This document shows positions 24,961 through 34,631 of a stretch of DNA of 64,000 bases, piece by piece. This DNA comes from Microbacterium sp. SZ1 (GTDB lineage: Bacteria > Actinomycetota > Actinomycetes > Actinomycetales > Microbacteriaceae). The translations under genes were made by a program, and so were the position numbers. The notes beneath the pieces are model-generated. The model was given only the letters and a program-made list of their open reading frames with translations. It was not told the origin of the DNA and searched no databases. The DNA lies in assembly GCF_002362255.1 (NCBI RefSeq), contig NZ_LPVV01000012.1:62001-126000 (forward strand), given 5' to 3'. Numbering within the stretch: position 1 is the stretch's first letter; every line of letters starts with the position of its first letter.

Positions 24961-24963
24961 GTC

Positions 24964-25881
24964 GTGGCGACCGACATCAGCGAGTTCAGCTATCTTCCCG
25001 CGCAGGCCGATGCTCTGGGCGTTCCGGTGCCCGAGGTCGAGCGGCTCGTACTCCCTCTCCCCGACGGACGCCGGGTGAGCGGACTCCGTTACGGCGCTGA
25101 GCCGCCTCTCGTCACTCTCCTACACGGTGCAGGGCTCAACGCCCACACGTGGGACACCACGGTTCTCGCCCTCCGACAGCCGGCGCTCGTGATCGACCTC
25201 GCCGGCCACGGCGACTCCGCGTGGCGGGATGACCTCGATTACACGCCGCGAACCCTCGCCGTAGACATCGCGTCCGCCCTCGACGCCTGGACCGATCGGC
25301 CGCAGCTCGTCGTCGGACAGTCGCTCGGCGGTCTCACCGGAGCCGCTCTCGCGGCCGCACGCCCCGACCTCGTCGCCGCCCTGGTCGTCGTCGACATCAC
25401 CCCGGGCATCGACACCTCGGCGGGGCCCGCGGCTCTGCGGGAGTTCTACGCCGGCCCCACGGATTTCGCGACCCGCGACGAACTCGTCGACAGGGCCATC
25501 GCGTTCGGCTTCGGCGGCACCCGTCCCGACACGGAGCGGGGCGTGTTCCTCAACACCCGCGTCCGTGACGACGGCCGCGTCGAGTGGAAGCACCACTTCG
25601 CCCATCTCGCCGCGCAGGCCCTCGACGCCCACGACCCGGGCCAGGCGGCGGCGCCGTCGGTGCTCAGCGCCGCGGGCTGGGACGACCTTGCGCACATCGA
25701 CGCCCCGGTCACCCTCGTGAGAGCGGAGCGCGGATTCGTCACGGCGGAGGACGCGGACGACTTCGCCCGCCGTCTCCCCCGCGCGACCGTGATCGCGCTC
25801 GACGCCACGCACAACGTCCAGGAGACCGCACCGCGAGAACTGGCGGCCCTCGTCGCCGATCGTCTCCCGTCCGAATTGTGA
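24964..25881 (+). CDS. Alpha/beta hydrolase
   Basis: A 305-residue alpha/beta-hydrolase-fold protein. The oxyanion strand is LLHGAGLNAHTWD, the nucleophile elbow VGQSLGGLTG, the acid lies in VRAERGFV and the catalytic His in DATHNVQET. This is the pattern of esterases and C-C hydrolases of the MhpC/haloperoxidase group. The substrate cannot be told. GTG 24964 is the likely start; upstream codons in frame belong to the AT-richer patch. The ribosome site is weak (AGAGCAG). Confidence 0.8.
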   Translation: MATDISEFSYLPAQADALGVPVPEVERLVLPLPDGRRVSGLRYGAEPPLVTLLHGAGLNAHTWDTTVLALRQPALVIDLAGHGDSAWRDDLDYTPRTLAVDIASALDAWTDRPQLVVGQSLGGLTGAALAAARPDLVAALVVVDITPGIDTSAGPAALREFYAGPTDFATRDELVDRAIAFGFGGTRPDTERGVFLNTRVRDDGRVEWKHHFAHLAAQALDAHDPGQAAAPSVLSAAGWDDLAHIDAPVTLVRAERGFVTAEDADDFARRLPRATVIALDATHNVQETAPRELAALVADRLPSEL

Positions 25882-25923
25882 CGTTCCGTTCCCGATCCGA
25901 CCCCGACCCCTCCGACTCGTCCC

Positions 25924-25929
25924 TAGGCT
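25924..25929 (+). promoter_or_regulatory. -10 element of the peptide ABC operon
   Basis: TAGGCT about 48 bases before ATG 25977, giving a short leader with GAGAGGA as ribosome site. No convincing -35. Confidence 0.4.
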
Positions 25930-25976
25930 CGATCCATCGGCACACAGCAACTGCCGCACCGAGAGGAATCCCACCC

Positions 25977-27497
25977 ATGTTCCGACGTACCAGGCGACTC
26001 GCGCTGATCTCCGCGATCGCGGCGAGCGCCGTCATCCTGAGCGCCTGCACCGGCACCGCCGAACCCGAGAGCACCACGCCGGTCGGCGACCCCGATCCCG
26101 ACGCGACGCTGCAGGTCGGGCTCGTCCTCGAGCCCACCAACCTCGACATCCGCCGCACGAGCGGGGCGGCGATCGAGCAGATCCTCATCGACAACATCTA
26201 CGAGGGTCTGGTGAGCCGCGACGAGGAGAACCAGATCGTCCCGCGCCTCGCCTCCGACTACGAGGTGTCCGACGACGGCCTGACCTACACCTTCACGTTG
26301 AACGAGGGCATCACCTTCCACAGCGGCGCGGCGCTCACGTCGGCCGACGTCGTGTCCTCGTACGAGGCCGTGCGCACCGACACGACGCTGCAGGGCAACG
26401 CCGAGTTCGCCTCCGTGGCGTCGATCACGGCTCCGGATCCGGCCACCGTGCAGATCGTCCTCGCCGAGCCGAACCAGAACTTCCTGTTCTCGCTGACCGG
26501 CCCCGCCGGCCTCGTGTTCCAGACCGGAGACACGACCGACCTCAAGACCGCCGAGAACGGCACGGGTCCGTTCACGCTCTCGCGGTGGAACAAGGGCAGC
26601 ACGATTACGTTCGCGCGCAACGACGCGTACTGGGGCGAGCCGGCCGGCGTGGCCGAGGTCGAGTTCCAGTACATCCCCGACTTCACGGCCGGTGTGAACA
26701 CCGCCCTCGACGGCGGCGTGCAGGTGCTCACCGCCGTCGACCCGAACCTCGCACCTCAGCTCGAGGACTCGGGCGAGTTCACCCTGACGACCGGCCGAAC
26801 GACCGACAAGGCGACGCTGGCTTTCAACAACGCCAAAGCGCCGCTCGACGACGTCCGGGTGCGCGAAGCACTCCGGTTGGCGATCGACCACGAGGGTCTC
26901 GTCGAGGCGGTGGGCGCCGGCTCCACCCTGTACGGTCCCATCCCCGAGCTCGACCCCGGCTACGAGGACCTCTCCGACGTGATCTCCTACGACCCAGAGA
27001 AGGCGAAGGAGCTGCTGAAGGAGGCCAGCCAGGAAGACTTGGAGCTCACCCTCACGATTCCCAGTTTCTACGGCACGACCGTGCCCAAAGTGCTGATCTC
27101 CGACTTCCAGAAGGTCGGCGTCACCCTGAAGGTCGACTCCGTCGAGTTCCCGACCTGGTTGGAGGACGTGTACACGAACCATGACTACGACCTGAGTTTC
27201 GTGCTGCACGTCGAGCCGCGCGACTTCGGCAACTTCGCCGACCCCGAGTACTACTTCGGGTACGACAACGCCGAGGTGCAGGACCTCTACTCGAAGGCCC
27301 TCGCGGAGGTCGACCCCGACGAGTCGGCGAAGCTGCTCGCAGAGGCGGCGCGCATCGTGTCGGAGGATCACGCGGCGGACTGGCTCTACAACGGCGCCAC
27401 GATCACGGCGGTCAGCCCGCTCGTGAAGGGGTTCCCGCAGGACTCCATCAACTCGCGCATCGATCTCGCCGGCGTCACCGTCGCCGCCGAGAAGTGA
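25977..27497 (+). CDS. Oligopeptide/dipeptide ABC transporter binding lipoprotein
   Basis: A 506-residue family-5 solute-binding protein. The lipobox is ILSAC with Cys24. The mature chain has the class-C features EPTNLDIRRTSGAAIEQIL, LNEGITFHSGAALTSADVV, NGTGPFTLSRW and VREALRLAIDH. It delivers peptides, or possibly nickel or a glycoside, to the permeases encoded next. First gene of a complete five-gene operon. Confidence 0.92.
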   Translation: MFRRTRRLALISAIAASAVILSACTGTAEPESTTPVGDPDPDATLQVGLVLEPTNLDIRRTSGAAIEQILIDNIYEGLVSRDEENQIVPRLASDYEVSDDGLTYTFTLNEGITFHSGAALTSADVVSSYEAVRTDTTLQGNAEFASVASITAPDPATVQIVLAEPNQNFLFSLTGPAGLVFQTGDTTDLKTAENGTGPFTLSRWNKGSTITFARNDAYWGEPAGVAEVEFQYIPDFTAGVNTALDGGVQVLTAVDPNLAPQLEDSGEFTLTTGRTTDKATLAFNNAKAPLDDVRVREALRLAIDHEGLVEAVGAGSTLYGPIPELDPGYEDLSDVISYDPEKAKELLKEASQEDLELTLTIPSFYGTTVPKVLISDFQKVGVTLKVDSVEFPTWLEDVYTNHDYDLSFVLHVEPRDFGNFADPEYYFGYDNAEVQDLYSKALAEVDPDESAKLLAEAARIVSEDHAADWLYNGATITAVSPLVKGFPQDSINSRIDLAGVTVAAEK

Positions 27498-27513
27498 CGA
27501 CGACGCGCACTCC

Positions 27514-28461
27514 GTGATCCGCTACACGCTCGTCCGAGGAGCCCTGCTCGTCGCAGGGCTCCTCGTGTCGAGCGTCATCATCTTCCTCACGCTCCGCGTG
27601 TTCCCCGGTGACGTCGCGCAGCTGATCGCCGGAACCCAGGCCTCGCCCGCCGAGGTGGAGGCACTTCGCGAGTCGCTGGGGCTCAACCGTCCGCTTCCGG
27701 CGCAGTACGCGGAGTGGATCGGCGGTCTCTTCCGCGGCGACCTGGGAACGTCCCTGATCTCCGGCGCGTCGGTCGGCGAAGAGCTCGCGCAGAAAGCGCA
27801 GGTGACGGTCCCCCTCGGCATCCTGTCGCTGCTCATCGCCGTGCTGATCGCCGTCCCCTTCGGCATCCTCGCGGCCCTGCAGCGCGGTCGCCGCACCGGG
27901 ACCGCGCTCAGCGTGGGCGCTCAGGCCCTCGCCGCCGTGCCGGTCGTCTGGGCGGGCATGATGCTCATCGTCGTCTTCTCGGTGTGGCTCGGATGGCTCC
28001 CGCCGCAGGGCTTCCCCCGCACCGGGTGGAGCACTCCCGGCAAGGCGCTCGAGTCGCTGCTGCTGCCCGCGCTGACGATCGGCATCGTGGAGGGCGCCAT
28101 GCTCATGCGCTTCGTCCGCAGCGCGACCCTTCAGGCCGCCGGCCAGGACTTCGTGCGAACGGCCGCCGCGAAGGGTCTGACCCGCACGCGGGCGCTCATC
28201 TCGCACGGCATCCCGGCCGTGGGGCTCTCGATCGTGACGGTGCTCGGCCTTCAGGTGGCCGGGATCATCGTGGGCTCGGTCGTCATCGAGCAGCTGTTCA
28301 CACTGCCGGGGATCGGCCGCATGCTCGTCACCGACGTCGGCACGCGCGACCTCATCAAGGTGCAGAGCGAGCTGCTGGTCCTCACCGGTTTCGTGCTCGT
28401 CGTCGGGTTCGTGGTCGACCTCGTCCACCGGGCCATCGACCCGCGGCAGAGGGAGGCCTGA
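27514..28461 (+). CDS. Peptide ABC transporter permease (DppB-like)
   Basis: A 315-residue permease with six helices. The N-terminal VFPGDVAQLIAG and the EAA-like loop FVRTAAAKGLTRTRALISHGI are typical of DppB/OppB. GTG start 17 bases after the binding protein. The stop shares one base with the next ATG (TGATG). Confidence 0.93.
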   Translation: MIRYTLVRGALLVAGLLVSSVIIFLTLRVFPGDVAQLIAGTQASPAEVEALRESLGLNRPLPAQYAEWIGGLFRGDLGTSLISGASVGEELAQKAQVTVPLGILSLLIAVLIAVPFGILAALQRGRRTGTALSVGAQALAAVPVVWAGMMLIVVFSVWLGWLPPQGFPRTGWSTPGKALESLLLPALTIGIVEGAMLMRFVRSATLQAAGQDFVRTAAAKGLTRTRALISHGIPAVGLSIVTVLGLQVAGIIVGSVVIEQLFTLPGIGRMLVTDVGTRDLIKVQSELLVLTGFVLVVGFVVDLVHRAIDPRQREA

Positions 28462-29327
28462 TGTCGGATTGGTTCGCCAGGCTCTGGCGCAGCGGCACGG
28501 GACGCTTCGGCGTGATCGTGGTCGCGCTGATCGTCGTCACAGCCGTCGTCTCCCTCTTCTGGACGCCGTTCGATCCCCAGGACTCCGATCTGCGGTCGCG
28601 CTGGGCGACGCCGAGCTGGCCGCACCTGCTCGGTACCGACGACACCGGCCGGGACATCCTGAGCCTGCTGATGGCGGGGGCGCGCACCACGGTCTTCGTG
28701 AGCGTCGGCGCCGGGTTCGTTGCGACCGTGGTCGGCATCGCCCTCGCAGCGCTGGGCGCCCTCACGTCCCGGTGGCTGAGAGAGACCGTGGCCGTCCTCG
28801 TCGACATCCTCATCGCGTTCCCGGTGCTGCTCATCGCCATGATGATCTCCTCGGTCTGGGGCGGCTCCCTGTGGGTCGTCATCTGGTCGGTCGGTATCGG
28901 CTTCGGCGTCAACATCGCCCGCGTCACGCGCCCCGAGCTCCGCCGCGTGCAGCAGAGCGACTTCATCCTCGCGGCGCGGGCATCCGGTCTCACAACCGGT
29001 CAGAGCCTCGTGCGCCACCTGCTGCCGAACGTCGCTCCCGTCTTCATCGTCCAGCTGTCGTGGTCGATGGCCGTCGCGGTGCTGGCGGAGGCGGGCCTGT
29101 CGTACCTGGGCTTCGGGGCCTCGGTCGTCGAGCCCAGCTGGGGCCTCCTGCTCTCCGATCTGCAGCGCTACATCGGCGTGCATCCGCTCTCGGTGATCTG
29201 GCCGGGACTCGCGATCACGATCACCGTGCTCGCGCTCAACCTCCTCGGCGACGGTCTGCGCGAGGCCACCGACCCGACCCTGCGGCATCGAGCGGCTGAG
29301 ACGCACACTCCGGCGGTGGTCGCATGA
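28461..29327 (+). CDS. Peptide ABC transporter permease (DppC-like)
   Basis: A 288-residue permease. The OppC_N-type start is followed by HLLGTDDTGRDILSLLMAGARTT, the DppC hallmark, and the EAA loop FILAARASGLTTGQSLVRHLLP. It pairs with the DppB-like subunit. Its last four bases overlap the first ATPase gene. Confidence 0.93.
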   Translation: MSDWFARLWRSGTGRFGVIVVALIVVTAVVSLFWTPFDPQDSDLRSRWATPSWPHLLGTDDTGRDILSLLMAGARTTVFVSVGAGFVATVVGIALAALGALTSRWLRETVAVLVDILIAFPVLLIAMMISSVWGGSLWVVIWSVGIGFGVNIARVTRPELRRVQQSDFILAARASGLTTGQSLVRHLLPNVAPVFIVQLSWSMAVAVLAEAGLSYLGFGASVVEPSWGLLLSDLQRYIGVHPLSVIWPGLAITITVLALNLLGDGLREATDPTLRHRAAETHTPAVVA

Positions 29328-30115
29328 GCCTCGAGGTCGAGGATCTCGTCATCGAGATCGATGGACGCCGGGTCGTCGACGGCGTGTCGTTCGCGGTTCC
29401 GGACGGCGCGCGGGTCGGCCTGATCGGCGAGTCCGGTTCGGGCAAGTCGCTCACCGCCCTGGCCGTCCTCGGCCTGCTTCCCGAGGGCGCCACCGCGAGC
29501 GGCAGTATCCGCTGGAACGGCACCGAGCTGATCGGGATGCCGGATCGCGAGCTCGCACGATTGCGCGGCGACGAGATCGGCATCGTCTTCCAGGAGCCCC
29601 GCACCGCGCTGAATCCGATCCGGACCGTCGGCAGGCAGATCGCCGAGTCGATCCGCATCCACGAGGGCGTCGGTCGCAGGGAGGCGCGCGAGCGCGCGGT
29701 GCAGGAGGCGGCTCGGGTGCACCTGCCCGACCCCGCGTCCATCACGGGCCGCTACCCGCACCAGCTCTCCGGCGGGCAGCGACAGCGGGTCGCCATCGCG
29801 ATGGCGCTCGCCTGCCGGCCGCGCCTGCTGATCGCGGACGAGCCGACCACCGCGCTCGACGTGACGATCCAGGCCGAGATCCTGTCGCTGCTGCTGTCGC
29901 TCGTGGCCGACCAGGGCATGTCGCTCGTGTTCATCACCCACGACCTCGCCGTCCTCGCCCAGGTGGCCACGCACGGCGTCGTGCTGGAGCACGGACGCGT
30001 CGTCGAGCAGGCGCCCGTCGCCACGCTGCTCAGCGCACCGACCTCGCCGATCACGCAGGGGCTGCTGCGAGATGCGACCGCGACCCTGTGGCGCCCGGAG
30101 GGAGGCATCGGATGA
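29324..30115 (+). CDS. Peptide ABC transporter ATPase (DppD-like)
   Basis: A 263-residue ATP-binding subunit. Walker A is GESGSGKS, the signature is [15 protein letters not shown], Walker B is [12 protein letters not shown] and the H-loop FITHDLAVL. It is shorter than typical DppD (about 330) because the C-terminal oligopeptide domain with its Fe-S cysteines is absent. It overlaps both neighbours by four bases. Confidence 0.93.
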   Translation: MSLEVEDLVIEIDGRRVVDGVSFAVPDGARVGLIGESGSGKSLTALAVLGLLPEGATASGSIRWNGTELIGMPDRELARLRGDEIGIVFQEPRTALNPIRTVGRQIAESIRIHEGVGRREARERAVQEAARVHLPDPASITGRYPHQLSGGQRQRVAIAMALACRPRLLIADEPTTALDVTIQAEILSLLLSLVADQGMSLVFITHDLAVLAQVATHGVVLEHGRVVEQAPVATLLSAPTSPITQGLLRDATATLWRPEGGIG

Positions 30116-30906
30116 GTCTGATCGAGGCGCGCGGTCTGAGCCGCGACTTCGTGGTCCCGAAACGCTCGACGTTCGAGCGCACGCGCCGGCAGACGGCGCT
30201 GGCCCCCACCGACCTCGATGTCGCAGAGGGGTCGTCGGTCGGCATCATCGGTGAATCCGGCTCGGGCAAATCGACGCTCGTGCGGCTGCTGCTCGGTCTG
30301 GACACGCCGACGACCGGCACGGTCGACGTCGGAGGCAGGCGCGTCGACGCGACGGCATCCGCTCGCTCCCTGCACTGGCTCCGCCGTGAGACGGGTCTCG
30401 TGTTCCAGGATCCGTACGCCTCGCTCGACCCCCGTATGACGGCGGGGCAGATCATCCGGGAACCGCTGTGGGCCCTGGCCATCGACGGCGACCACGCGGC
30501 ACGGGTGCGGGAGGTCCTCCTGCAGGTCGGCCTGGACCCCGAGATGGCAGAGCGGTACCCGCACGAGTTCTCCGGCGGTCAGCGCCAGCGCATCGCCCTC
30601 GCCCGCGCGATCGTGCACCACCCGCGGATCCTCGTCGGCGATGAGCCCCTCTCGGCCCTGGACGTCACGGTGCGGGCGCAGATCCTGGACCTGCTGGTCG
30701 AGCTGCGGCGCACGACCGACCTGACGCTGCTGCTCGTCTCCCACGACATCGGCGTGGTGCAGAATCTCTGCGACACCGTCGTGGTCATGAAGGACGGACA
30801 CGTCGTCGAGAGGGGTTCGACGGCCGATGTGCTGCTGCGGCCCACCCAGGACTACACCCGTGCTCTGCTGGCCGCGATCCCGGTCATCCCGCACGCCGAG
30901 TCCTGA
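30112..30906 (+). CDS. Peptide ABC transporter ATPase (DppF-like)
   Basis: A 264-residue ATP-binding subunit. Walker A is GESGSGKST, the Q-loop [12 protein letters not shown], the signature [15 protein letters not shown] and Walker [13 protein letters not shown]. It forms the heterodimer with the preceding ATPase and also lacks the C-terminal Fe-S extension. Last gene of the operon; ATGA overlap sets the start. Confidence 0.93.
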   Translation: MSLIEARGLSRDFVVPKRSTFERTRRQTALAPTDLDVAEGSSVGIIGESGSGKSTLVRLLLGLDTPTTGTVDVGGRRVDATASARSLHWLRRETGLVFQDPYASLDPRMTAGQIIREPLWALAIDGDHAARVREVLLQVGLDPEMAERYPHEFSGGQRQRIALARAIVHHPRILVGDEPLSALDVTVRAQILDLLVELRRTTDLTLLLVSHDIGVVQNLCDTVVVMKDGHVVERGSTADVLLRPTQDYTRALLAAIPVIPHAES

Positions 30907-30924
30907 CGTCGGCATGCCGCCGGG

Positions 30925-31542
30925 TCAGCGCGAGACCGCTCCCCCGAAGAGCCGTCGACGCTTCGCCGGCTTGAGCGCCCGCCGCATGTAGACCGTGCCC
31001 AGCTCACGGCCGAACTTGTGGCCGACCCGACCCATGCGGCCTGCCTCGACGAACCCGAGGCGCTCGTGCAGCCTGATCGACGCCTCGGCCTTGCTGTCGC
31101 TGATGACTGCCACCATCTCGCGGATGCCCAGCTGCTCGCACGCGTCGATGAGCGCCTGGAGCAGCGCCTTCCCCAGCCCTTTGCCGCCGGCGCCCGGACC
31201 GAGGTAGATCGAGTCCTCGACCGTGTACCGGTAGGCGTTCTTCCCTGCCCACGGCTGCGCGAGCGCGTACCCGAGCACGACGCCCGAGGGCGACACCGCG
31301 ACGAGGAACGGCAGACCGAGCTTGCCGAGGAATGCGAACTTCTCCCGCCAGTACGGGATGCTGCTGCGCCGCTCGTCGAGCGTCACGACGGAGTTGCTCA
31401 CGAAGTGGTTGTAGATCTCGCGCACGTGGCCCAGATCGGCCGGGCGAGCCGGACGGATGCTGTACGAGAAGACGTCCGGCGCCTGCTGCGGGCGCAGATG
31501 GCGCGGCAGGACGCGACGACGGTCCCCCGGCTCGAACTGCAT
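30925..31542 (-). CDS. GNAT N-acetyltransferase, phosphinothricin-acetyltransferase-like
   Basis: A 205-residue GNAT enzyme. SIRPARPADLGHVREIYNHFV, VEDSIYLGPGAGGKGLGKALLQ (acetyl-CoA loop) and SIRLHERLGFVEAG match the Pat/Bar and MddA group that acetylates phosphinothricin, methionine sulfone or similar amines. A basic C-terminal tail (KPAKRRRLFG) is unusual. The start at 31542 has a leaderless promoter. The true substrate is unknown. Confidence 0.82.
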   Translation of the reverse strand: MQFEPGDRRRVLPRHLRPQQAPDVFSYSIRPARPADLGHVREIYNHFVSNSVVTLDERRSSIPYWREKFAFLGKLGLPFLVAVSPSGVVLGYALAQPWAGKNAYRYTVEDSIYLGPGAGGKGLGKALLQALIDACEQLGIREMVAVISDSKAEASIRLHERLGFVEAGRMGRVGHKFGRELGTVYMRRALKPAKRRRLFGGAVSR

Positions 31543-31546
31543 GCGA

Positions 31547-32257
31547 TCAGCTTAGGGGCCGCTCCCCGTCGACGCGCCAGTCGATCGGATCGGCGCCGAG
31601 CTCCTCGAGCAGCGCATTCGCACGCGAGAACGGCCGGGACCCGAAGAAGCCGCGGCTCGCAGACAGCGGCGACGGGTGCGCGGAGGCGATGACAGGGGTG
31701 TCGCCGAGAAGAGGCTGCAGATTCGCGGCATCCCTGCCCCACAGGATCGCGACGAGCGGCTGGTCGCGGGCGACGAGGGTGCGGATCGCGAGCTCCGTGA
31801 CCTTCTCCCAGCCCCAGCCGCGGTGCGAGGCGGCCTCGCCCGGTCGCACCGTGAGCACCCTGTTCAGGAGCAGCACGCCCTGGTCGCTCCAGGCCGTGAG
31901 GTCGCCGTGCGGCGCCGGCGGGATCCCGAGGTCGCTCTCGCGCTCCCGGTAGATGTTGGCGAGGCTCCGCGGCAGCGGGCGCACGTGCCGCTCGACCGCG
32001 AACGACAGGCCGATCGGGTGCCCGGGCGTCGGGTACGGGTCCTGCCCGGTGATGAGCACCTTCACCTCGCCGAGCGGACGCTGGAACGCCCGCAGCACGT
32101 CGCCACCCGCGGGCAGGTAGCCGCGTCCCTCCGCCTGCTCGGCGCGCAGCCGCTGCCCCAGGGCGGTGATCGTGTCCTGCTCGGGTGCCAGGGCCTCCGC
32201 CCAACCTGGATCGATCGCGCCGTCGGCGGCGAGCTCGGCGAGGCTGCGGGCGGTCAC
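31547..32257 (-). CDS. ung: Uracil-DNA glycosylase, family 1
   Basis: A 236-residue enzyme that excises uracil from DNA. The water-activating loop [16 protein letters not shown] carries the catalytic Asp, [12 protein letters not shown] fits the family, and the minor-groove loop is [16 protein letters not shown] 32257 overlaps the SDR stop by GTGA, so the frame continuing upstream inside the SDR gene was cut there. Probably co-transcribed with the SDR gene. Confidence 0.95.
   Translation of the reverse strand: MTARSLAELAADGAIDPGWAEALAPEQDTITALGQRLRAEQAEGRGYLPAGGDVLRAFQRPLGEVKVLITGQDPYPTPGHPIGLSFAVERHVRPLPRSLANIYRERESDLGIPPAPHGDLTAWSDQGVLLLNRVLTVRPGEAASHRGWGWEKVTELAIRTLVARDQPLVAILWGRDAANLQPLLGDTPVIASAHPSPLSASRGFFGSRPFSRANALLEELGADPIDWRVDGERPLS
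31549..31554 (-). promoter_or_regulatory. -10 element for a leaderless GNAT transcript
   Basis: TAAGCT, six bases, ATG 31542. It overlaps the end of ung. Confidence 0.55.
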
Positions 32258-33042
32258 GACTCGTCGACCGCGCGCACGCGGAGCGGCCCGCGGGCCAGCA
32301 GGTGATTGGCCGACTGCGCGACCGGCCGCATCGTGACGAGGTCGAGGTTCACGTGGCCGGGCGCGTCGAGGGCGTAGGCGATCACCTCGGCGACGTCCTC
32401 GGCGAGGAGCGGCTGCTCGACCCCCGAGTACACGGCCTCCGCGGCCGCCTTGTCGCCGCCGAGGCGATTGAGCGTGAACTCCTCGGTGTGCACGAGTCCG
32501 GGTGCAACCTCGGAGACGCGGATCGGCTCGCCGTTGAGCTCGAGGCGCAACGCGTGGACGAGCATCGACTCCGCGGCCTTGGCCGCGTTGTAGCCCGCGC
32601 CGCCGGGATACGCCACCTGCGCTGCGGTCGAGGTCACGAAGAGCGTGTCCGCGTGTCCGTCGGCGGCCGCAGCTCGGCGCAGGAGCGGCAGGAGCCCTGC
32701 GACCAGACGCTGGCTCGACAGCACGTTCGCATCGAACATCCACTGCCAGTCGGCGACGGATCCGTCCTCGACGCGGTCGGTGCCGCGCGCACCGCCCGCC
32801 ACCTGCACCAGTGCGTGCACCGGTCCCGTGGCGTCGAGCTCCTCCACGAGGGCGGCGACGGCATCCCCGTCCGTCAGGTCGCAGGCGATAGCCGATGCAC
32901 CCGTCTCGGCCACGAGGGTCGCGAGCCGATTTTCGCGGCGGGCGACGCCGACGACGTCCCACCCACGTGACCGCAGCGCGCGCACCGTGGCCTCCCCGAT
33001 CCCCGAGCTCGCCCCTGTCACCACTGCACGCCTGTTCGCCAT
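32254..33042 (-). CDS. Short-chain dehydrogenase/reductase
   Basis: A 262-residue SDR oxidoreductase. It has the cofactor motif TGASSGIG, the ACDLTD strand, and the active-site segment [21 protein letters not shown] with YxxxK. The NNAG motif is replaced by QVAGGARG, which is a mild deviation. RR after the second strand suggests NADP. Substrate unknown. ATG 33042 gives [10 protein letters not shown]; an ATG twelve codons upstream is less likely because of the promoter placement. Confidence 0.88.
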   Translation of the reverse strand: MANRRAVVTGASSGIGEATVRALRSRGWDVVGVARRENRLATLVAETGASAIACDLTDGDAVAALVEELDATGPVHALVQVAGGARGTDRVEDGSVADWQWMFDANVLSSQRLVAGLLPLLRRAAAADGHADTLFVTSTAAQVAYPGGAGYNAAKAAESMLVHALRLELNGEPIRVSEVAPGLVHTEEFTLNRLGGDKAAAEAVYSGVEQPLLAEDVAEVIAYALDAPGHVNLDLVTMRPVAQSANHLLARGPLRVRAVDES

Positions 33043-33049
33043 GCCCTCC

Positions 33050-33055
33050 ACCGTA
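33050..33055 (-). promoter_or_regulatory. -10 element of the SDR-ung unit
   Basis: TACGGT, seven bases (GGAGGGC), ATG 33042. Confidence 0.5.
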
Positions 33056-33121
33056 CGATGTTCGGCGGGATGTTCCACGGGAAAACGCGGGTTCAGACTG
33101 TTACGTCACATGTCCCGGTCC

Positions 33122-33151
33122 TTGTTGACATCGAGCGATATTCCGTACTGT
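33122..33151 (+). promoter_or_regulatory. metY promoter
   Basis: TTGTTG (33122-33127) with TACTGT (33146-33151) at 18 bases, or the overlapping TTGACA (33125-33130) at a short 15-base spacing. It would give a leader of about 45 bases. I looked for a SAM riboswitch in the 160-base gap and saw none. Confidence 0.5.
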
Positions 33152-33202
33152 CGCTGCAAGGCATCAGCCGCTTCGACCTTCCGACCGTTCCAGGGGGAAC
33201 AC

Positions 33203-34525
33203 ATGTCCGCACCCGAGACCTGGCGTTTCGAGACCAAGCAGATTCATTCCGGCGCAGCGCCCGACCCGGTCACCAAGGCTCGTGCGACGCCGATCTACCA
33301 GACCACGTCGTACGTGTTCGACAGCGCTGACCACGCGGCGAACCTCTTCGCCCTCGCCGAGTTCGGCAACATCTACACCCGCATCCAGAACCCGACGCAG
33401 GACGTCCTGGAGCAGCGCCTCGCGGCTCTCGAAGGGGGCACCGGCGCCCTCGTCCTCTCCAGCGGCCAGGCGGCATCGACGTTCGCGGTGCTGAACATCG
33501 CCCAGGCGGGCGACCACATCGTCTCCTCCAGCTCGATCTACGGCGGCACGTACAACCTCTTCAAGTACACGCTCGCGAAGCTCGGCATCGAGGTCACGTT
33601 CGTCGAGAACCAGGACGACCCCGAGGAGTGGCGTCGTGCGGTCCGCCCGAACACGAAGCTCTTCTTCGCCGAGACGATCGGCAACCCCCAGATCAACATC
33701 CTCGACATCCGCACGGTCGCCGACGCGGCGCACGAGGCGGGCGTGCCGCTGATCGTCGACAACACGATCGCCACTCCCTACCTCATCCGCCCGTTCGAGC
33801 ACGGTGCCGACATCGTCGTGCACTCGGTCACGAAGTTCCTCGGCGGACACGGCACCACCATCGGCGGCGTGATCGTCGACGGCGGCACCTTCGAGTGGTC
33901 GAAGAACGTCGAGAAGTTCCCCGGGCTCACCGAGCCAGACCCCTCGTACCACGGCGCGAGCTACACGACCGCCGTCGGCGACCCGCTGGCATACATCATC
34001 AAGGCCCGCGTGCAGCTGCTGCGCGACCTCGGCTCGTCCATCGCCCCGCAGAGCGCATGGAATCTCATCCAGGGCATCGAGACGCTGTCGCTGCGCATCG
34101 AGCGCCACGTGCAGAACGCTCAGGAGATCGCCGAGTGGCTCGACGGACGCGACGACGTCGCGAGCGTCAACTACTCCGGCCTGCCCTCCTCGCCCTGGTA
34201 CGCAGCGGCGAACCGCTACGCGCCGAAGGGCGTCGGGGCAGTGCTGTCGTTCGAGCTCAAGGGCGGCGTCGAGGCGGGTCGCGAGTTCGTGAACAGCCTG
34301 TCGCTGTTCAGCCACCTCGCCAACATCGGCGACGTGCGCTCGCTCGTCATCCACCCGGCGTCGACCACGCACGCGCAGCTGACGCCCGAACAGCAGCTCA
34401 CCGCCGGCGTCACGCCCGGCCTGGTGCGCCTGTCGGTCGGCATCGAGAACATCGATGACCTCAAGGCCGACCTCGACCAGGCTCTGGCGGCGGCCCGCCG
34501 CGTGTCGGAGGCGGCTCGCGCCTGA
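33203..34525 (+). CDS. metY: O-acetylhomoserine aminocarboxypropyltransferase (sulfhydrylase)
   Basis: A 440-residue PLP enzyme of the Cys/Met metabolism family, of MetY length. It makes homocysteine directly from O-acetylhomoserine and sulfide. Visible are the active-site [26 protein letters not shown], the PLP lysine in [11 protein letters not shown] and the C-terminal [13 protein letters not shown] that is diagnostic for the sulfhydrylase. AGGGGGAAC precedes ATG 33203. Its substrate is made by MetX, encoded 1.1 kb downstream, with one unrelated gene between. Confidence 0.95.
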   Translation: MSAPETWRFETKQIHSGAAPDPVTKARATPIYQTTSYVFDSADHAANLFALAEFGNIYTRIQNPTQDVLEQRLAALEGGTGALVLSSGQAASTFAVLNIAQAGDHIVSSSSIYGGTYNLFKYTLAKLGIEVTFVENQDDPEEWRRAVRPNTKLFFAETIGNPQINILDIRTVADAAHEAGVPLIVDNTIATPYLIRPFEHGADIVVHSVTKFLGGHGTTIGGVIVDGGTFEWSKNVEKFPGLTEPDPSYHGASYTTAVGDPLAYIIKARVQLLRDLGSSIAPQSAWNLIQGIETLSLRIERHVQNAQEIAEWLDGRDDVASVNYSGLPSSPWYAAANRYAPKGVGAVLSFELKGGVEAGREFVNSLSLFSHLANIGDVRSLVIHPASTTHAQLTPEQQLTAGVTPGLVRLSVGIENIDDLKADLDQALAAARRVSEAARA

Positions 34526-34538
34526 CCTCGCGTCCTCG

Positions 34539-34570
34539 AGAAGCGCCCCGGGCTCGCCCGGGGCGCTTCT
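34539..34570 (+). terminator. Hairpin terminator after metY
   Basis: AGAAGCGCCCCGGGC (34539-34553) pairs with GCCCGGGGCGCTTCT (34556-34570), a 15-base perfect inverted repeat ending in TTCT. Confidence 0.8.
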
Positions 34571-34631
34571 GCGTTCGGCCGGTGCACAGCCGTGAACGTC
34601 GAGAATGGAGATCCCCGCACGGAGGAGCACC

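Noticed and set aside
24787..24963. Insertion-sequence remnant in the AT-richer patch
   Set aside because: No terminal inverted repeats, target duplication or transposase fragment is visible. Kept only as a compositional oddity.
33043..33202. Possible SAM riboswitch before metY
   Set aside because: The 160-base gap shows promoter-like hexamers but none of the conserved SAM-I, SAM-II or SAM-IV core sequences or pairings that I could find by eye. The metX leader was also checked, with the same result.
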